Shown piece after piece: positions 5,146-6,912 of a stretch of DNA of 6,912 nt. The translations under genes and the position numbers were made by a program. Source of the DNA: Saccharofermentans sp. Its GTDB lineage: Bacteria; Bacillota_A; Clostridia; Saccharofermentanales; Saccharofermentanaceae. The notes under the pieces are model-generated. The model saw only the letters and a program-made list of their open reading frames with translations, did not search any database and had not been told where the DNA came from. The stretch spans positions 1 through 6,912 of the forward strand of contig JAILMZ010000031.1 of NCBI GenBank assembly GCA_024692105.1. The letters run 5' to 3'. How positions within the stretch are numbered: position 1 is the stretch's first letter; every line of letters begins with the position of its first letter.

Positions 5146-6365
5146 TGTACATCAGAAGGATACATCTGGAGAATTTCAGGAATTATATAGGGCTCGACCT
5201 CGACGTCGGGCCTTATGTTAATATTTTCTACGGTGACAATGCTCAGGGAAAGACGAATATCATTGAATCCATATATGTAGGAGCTTCCGTGGCTTCACAC
5301 AGGACTGCCAAGGACCAGGATATGATAAGGTTTGGCAGCGACGGGTATAAGATCGACCTCGAGATAGCCTGTGACGGCGGTTATGATACGGTGCTTTCCG
5401 CTCAGTATACGGGTAATCCCAAGCCAAACCGCATACTTATGCAGGATGGCGGCAATATCCGCAGAATATCCGATTATATAGGCATTTGTAACACTGTTAT
5501 TTTTGCTCCGGAGGACTTAAATATCGTCAAAGGAGCCCCTGCTGCAAGGCGAAAGTTCCTCAATACGATAATCATGAAGGTCTCCCCTACCTACGTTAAC
5601 CTTTTGGGTGAGATCAACCGCCTTTTCGAGCAGAAAAATGCCACCTTGAAGGATGCCAGGTTCGGCCATGGTCAGGACGATACGGCTACAACCCTTGATT
5701 TCTGGGACTTTTCCATTTCAGATCTGTCTGCGGAGATAGTCCTCTACAGGTACCGTTTCGCCAAGCTCTTGTCTGAGATGGCAGCGAAACATCACGCTTC
5801 GATCTCGGGTGGCGCCGAGAAGCTCTCTTTGGACTACGACACGATAGGGGGCATTGTGAGCGTTCTGGAGGGCTTCCTTTCCGAAAACGGGGTGTATAAT
5901 GACTTTATGGCGGGAAAGCTCTCACAGGGCAAATATGGGGCAATTAAGGGCATACTCTCTGACGCAGTCCTCTCGAAACTCAGATCCGCACGCGAATATG
6001 ACCTCGACAAGGGTATTTCTTCCGTCGGGATTAACAAAGATGACCTGGATATCAAGCTGGAAGGTCTTCAGATGAGGAGTTTCTCGTCTCAGGGCCAGCA
6101 GAGATCGGCTGCTTTGGCCTTAAAACTCGCAGAATTGGAGATAATCCGCAAGTTCGTCTCCTCTACCCCGATACTCCTTTTGGACGATGTATTCTCGGAA
6201 CTTGATTCTTCGCGCCGTGCAAGCCTTGTAACGGCCATGACGGACGCTCAGATATTCATTACTTGCACCGATAAAGAGATGATCGCTGATGAATTGGGAA
6301 GCCTGATAGGCGGAAATAAGGCGAATTATTACAGGGTGTCTGCCGGAACGGTCATTCCGGAGTAG
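5145..6365 (+). CDS. recF: DNA replication and repair ATPase RecF
   Basis: RecF is an SMC-like ATPase that acts with RecO and RecR to load RecA at single-strand gaps, including at blocked forks. The 406-residue product shows Walker A GDNAQGKT (30-37), the ABC-type signature SSQGQQRS (314-321) and Walker B ILLLDD ending in Asp347-Asp348, followed by VFSELD. It is longer than the common 360-375 residues. Part of the excess appears to lie in the arm region at about 165-185, where a Gly/His/Asp-rich stretch (RFGHGQDDTATT) precedes the LDFWD motif. The start codon overlaps the dnaN stop as TGATG, with no ribosome binding site ahead of it, so translation should depend on ribosomes finishing dnaN. 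An inverted repeat covers the last codons. The next gene starts after 94 bp and has its own promoter. Confidence 0.95.
   Translation: MYIRRIHLENFRNYIGLDLDVGPYVNIFYGDNAQGKTNIIESIYVGASVASHRTAKDQDMIRFGSDGYKIDLEIACDGGYDTVLSAQYTGNPKPNRILMQDGGNIRRISDYIGICNTVIFAPEDLNIVKGAPAARRKFLNTIIMKVSPTYVNLLGEINRLFEQKNATLKDARFGHGQDDTATTLDFWDFSISDLSAEIVLYRYRFAKLLSEMAAKHHASISGGAEKLSLDYDTIGGIVSVLEGFLSENGVYNDFMAGKLSQGKYGAIKGILSDAVLSKLRSAREYDLDKGISSVGINKDDLDIKLEGLQMRSFSSQGQQRSAALALKLAELEIIRKFVSSTPILLLDDVFSELDSSRRASLVTAMTDAQIFITCTDKEMIADELGSLIGGNKANYYRVSAGTVIPE
6343..6360 (+). repeat. Inverted repeat in the last codons of recF
   Basis: CCGGAA (6343-6348) and TTCCGG (6355-6360) form a perfect 6 bp GC-rich stem with a 6 nt loop, ending 2 bp before the stop codon. 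There is no T run straight after it, so it is at best a weak terminator. It may protect the 3' end of the transcript. Confidence 0.35.
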
Positions 6366-6392
6366 ATTTCCTATATTATAATAAGCATATTA

Positions 6393-6422
6393 TTGCTTGA
6401 AAATAAGAAAAAATGGTATAAT
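6393..6422 (+). promoter_or_regulatory. Predicted remB promoter with extended -10
   Basis: TGGTATAAT (6414-6422) is an extended -10 (TGn plus TATAAT). TTGCTT (6393-6398) lies 18 bp upstream and matches TTG of the -35. The leader of about 30 nt ends in GGAGGA (6451-6456), only 3-4 nt from the start codon. Confidence 0.6.
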
Positions 6423-6459
6423 TAGTGGGTCGAATTGAGTCAAGACACACGGAGGAACC

Positions 6460-6726
6460 ATGTTCGTTCATATAGGCGGAGATATGTCGGTCCGCGCATC
6501 GTCTGTTACTGCGGTGATCAATCTCGAGGAAGTCCCCCCTTCAAGGAAGGATGTAGCCGAGTTCATCAACAGTGAAGACGAAGCCGGAAGACTTCAATAT
6601 GTTACGGAAGAGATTCCCAAGACGATCGTCATAACAGACGATAAAACATATGTTTCCTCAATCTCGGCAACTGTACTGTTAAACAGACTGGAGTCTTCCG
6701 GAATCACCCCGGAAAGTGCCCTGTAA
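6460..6726 (+). CDS. remB: RemB-like DUF370 regulatory protein
   Basis: The 88-residue product matches the RemA/RemB (DUF370) family. The N-terminus MFVHIGGDMSV corresponds to the B. subtilis YaaB/RemB start MYIHLGDDFVV, and the C-terminal half has IPKTIVITDDKTYVSSIS, where RemB has a similar PKSIVVT stretch. In B. subtilis RemA and RemB are needed for biofilm-matrix gene expression, and RemA binds DNA as a ring-shaped oligomer; the role in this organism is unknown. The position directly after recF is the same as in B. subtilis, which supports orthology. The start at 6460 is fixed by this alignment although the GGAGG sits rather close (4 nt). A later ATG at 6484 would remove the conserved N-terminus. 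The protein has its own promoter. Confidence 0.85.
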   Translation: MFVHIGGDMSVRASSVTAVINLEEVPPSRKDVAEFINSEDEAGRLQYVTEEIPKTIVITDDKTYVSSISATVLLNRLESSGITPESAL

Positions 6727-6777
6727 CAGTATTACAAATCCTTATTTCTCAAGGGTTACGGCGATTATATTAATAAT

Positions 6778-6783
6778 AGGGAG
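6778..6783 (+). promoter_or_regulatory. Distant ribosome binding site before the last gene
   Basis: AGGGAG lies 13 nt before ATG 6797, longer than the usual 5-9. A TGA at 6788-6790 closes the frame upstream, so no earlier in-frame start exists. The gap from 6727 also contains AT-rich TATATT (6766-6771) that could be a -10, but no convincing -35 is visible. Confidence 0.35.
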
Positions 6784-6796
6784 AATTTGAGCAAAA

Positions 6797-6912
6797 ATGG
6801 CAGAGAATGAGAATGAACAGCCCAAGAACAGCGGCGAAGTAGACCTTTATTTCCAGCCTGTAGAGGATTCTGACAGTGATGAACTCAAGAATCTGGCGGA
6901 GAATCCGAGAGC
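6797..6912 (+). CDS. Unrecognised acidic protein, N-terminal 38 residues only
   Basis: The frame is open from ATG 6797 to the window edge. The visible part (starting MAENENEQPK) is rich in Glu, Asp, Asn and Pro, has no signal peptide or membrane segment, and looks disordered. In B. subtilis and many relatives gyrB follows remB, but nothing here resembles the usual GyrB start with its LEGLEAVRKRPGMYIG motif. It could be a GyrB with a long acidic extension or a different gene inserted before gyrB; the window ends too soon to tell. The codon pattern resembles the neighbours, and the open frame with an upstream purine-rich box suggests a real gene. Confidence 0.55.
   Translation, partial: MAENENEQPKNSGEVDLYFQPVEDSDSDELKNLAENPR

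Noticed and set aside
6383..6398. AAGCA/TGCTT hairpin after recF as a terminator
   Set aside because: The stem is only 5 bp, AT-rich, has no T run after it, and overlaps the predicted -35 of the remB promoter.
6722..6754. Short inverted repeats TGTAA/TTACA and CCTT/AAGG after remB as a terminator
   Set aside because: The stems are 4-5 bp without a following T tract; too weak to support.

Overview
The window looks like the replication-origin region of a Bacillota (most likely Clostridia) chromosome. The evidence is the order dnaA-dnaN-recF-remB on the plus strand, strong GGAGG-type ribosome binding sites, TATAAT-type promoters, a sortase, and proteins that read like clostridial family members. 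I cannot name a genus. Coding GC is moderate, while the dnaA-dnaN spacer is about 31% GC by hand count.

Layout. On the minus strand, reading leftwards from about 2230, lie a membrane-anchored sortase (1482-2228), purA (136-1416, own promoter in a 65 bp gap), and the N-terminus of a lipoprotein cut by the window edge (1-126, 9 bp after purA). A 100 bp divergent promoter region (2229-2328) holds a perfect 8 bp inverted repeat. On the plus strand lie dnaA (2329-3675), a 354 bp AT-rich spacer, dnaN (4030-5145), recF (5145-6365, one-base overlap with dnaN), remB/DUF370 (6460-6726) and the start of an unrecognised acidic protein (6797 to the edge) where gyrB is often found.

How the parts fit. DnaA melts the origin, DnaN is the sliding clamp, RecF acts in gap repair at stalled forks, and the spacer between dnaA and dnaN is the natural candidate for oriC. 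Upstream of dnaA, sortase and purA stand where rpmH/rnpA often lies in Bacillota. The small S4-domain gene (yaaA/rlbA type) often found between dnaN and recF is absent.

Most interesting signal. The spacer contains no TTATCCACA DnaA box that I can find. It does contain three exact copies of TTTTGAACA plus two inverted near-copies. The DnaA encoded next to it has substitutions at positions that read the DnaA box in E. coli (Asp433 to Thr, Thr435 to Ser, Pro423 to Lys), while the equivalents of Arg399 and His434 are kept. I propose that protein and box have co-diverged in this lineage. This is an inference from the sequence, not demonstrated.
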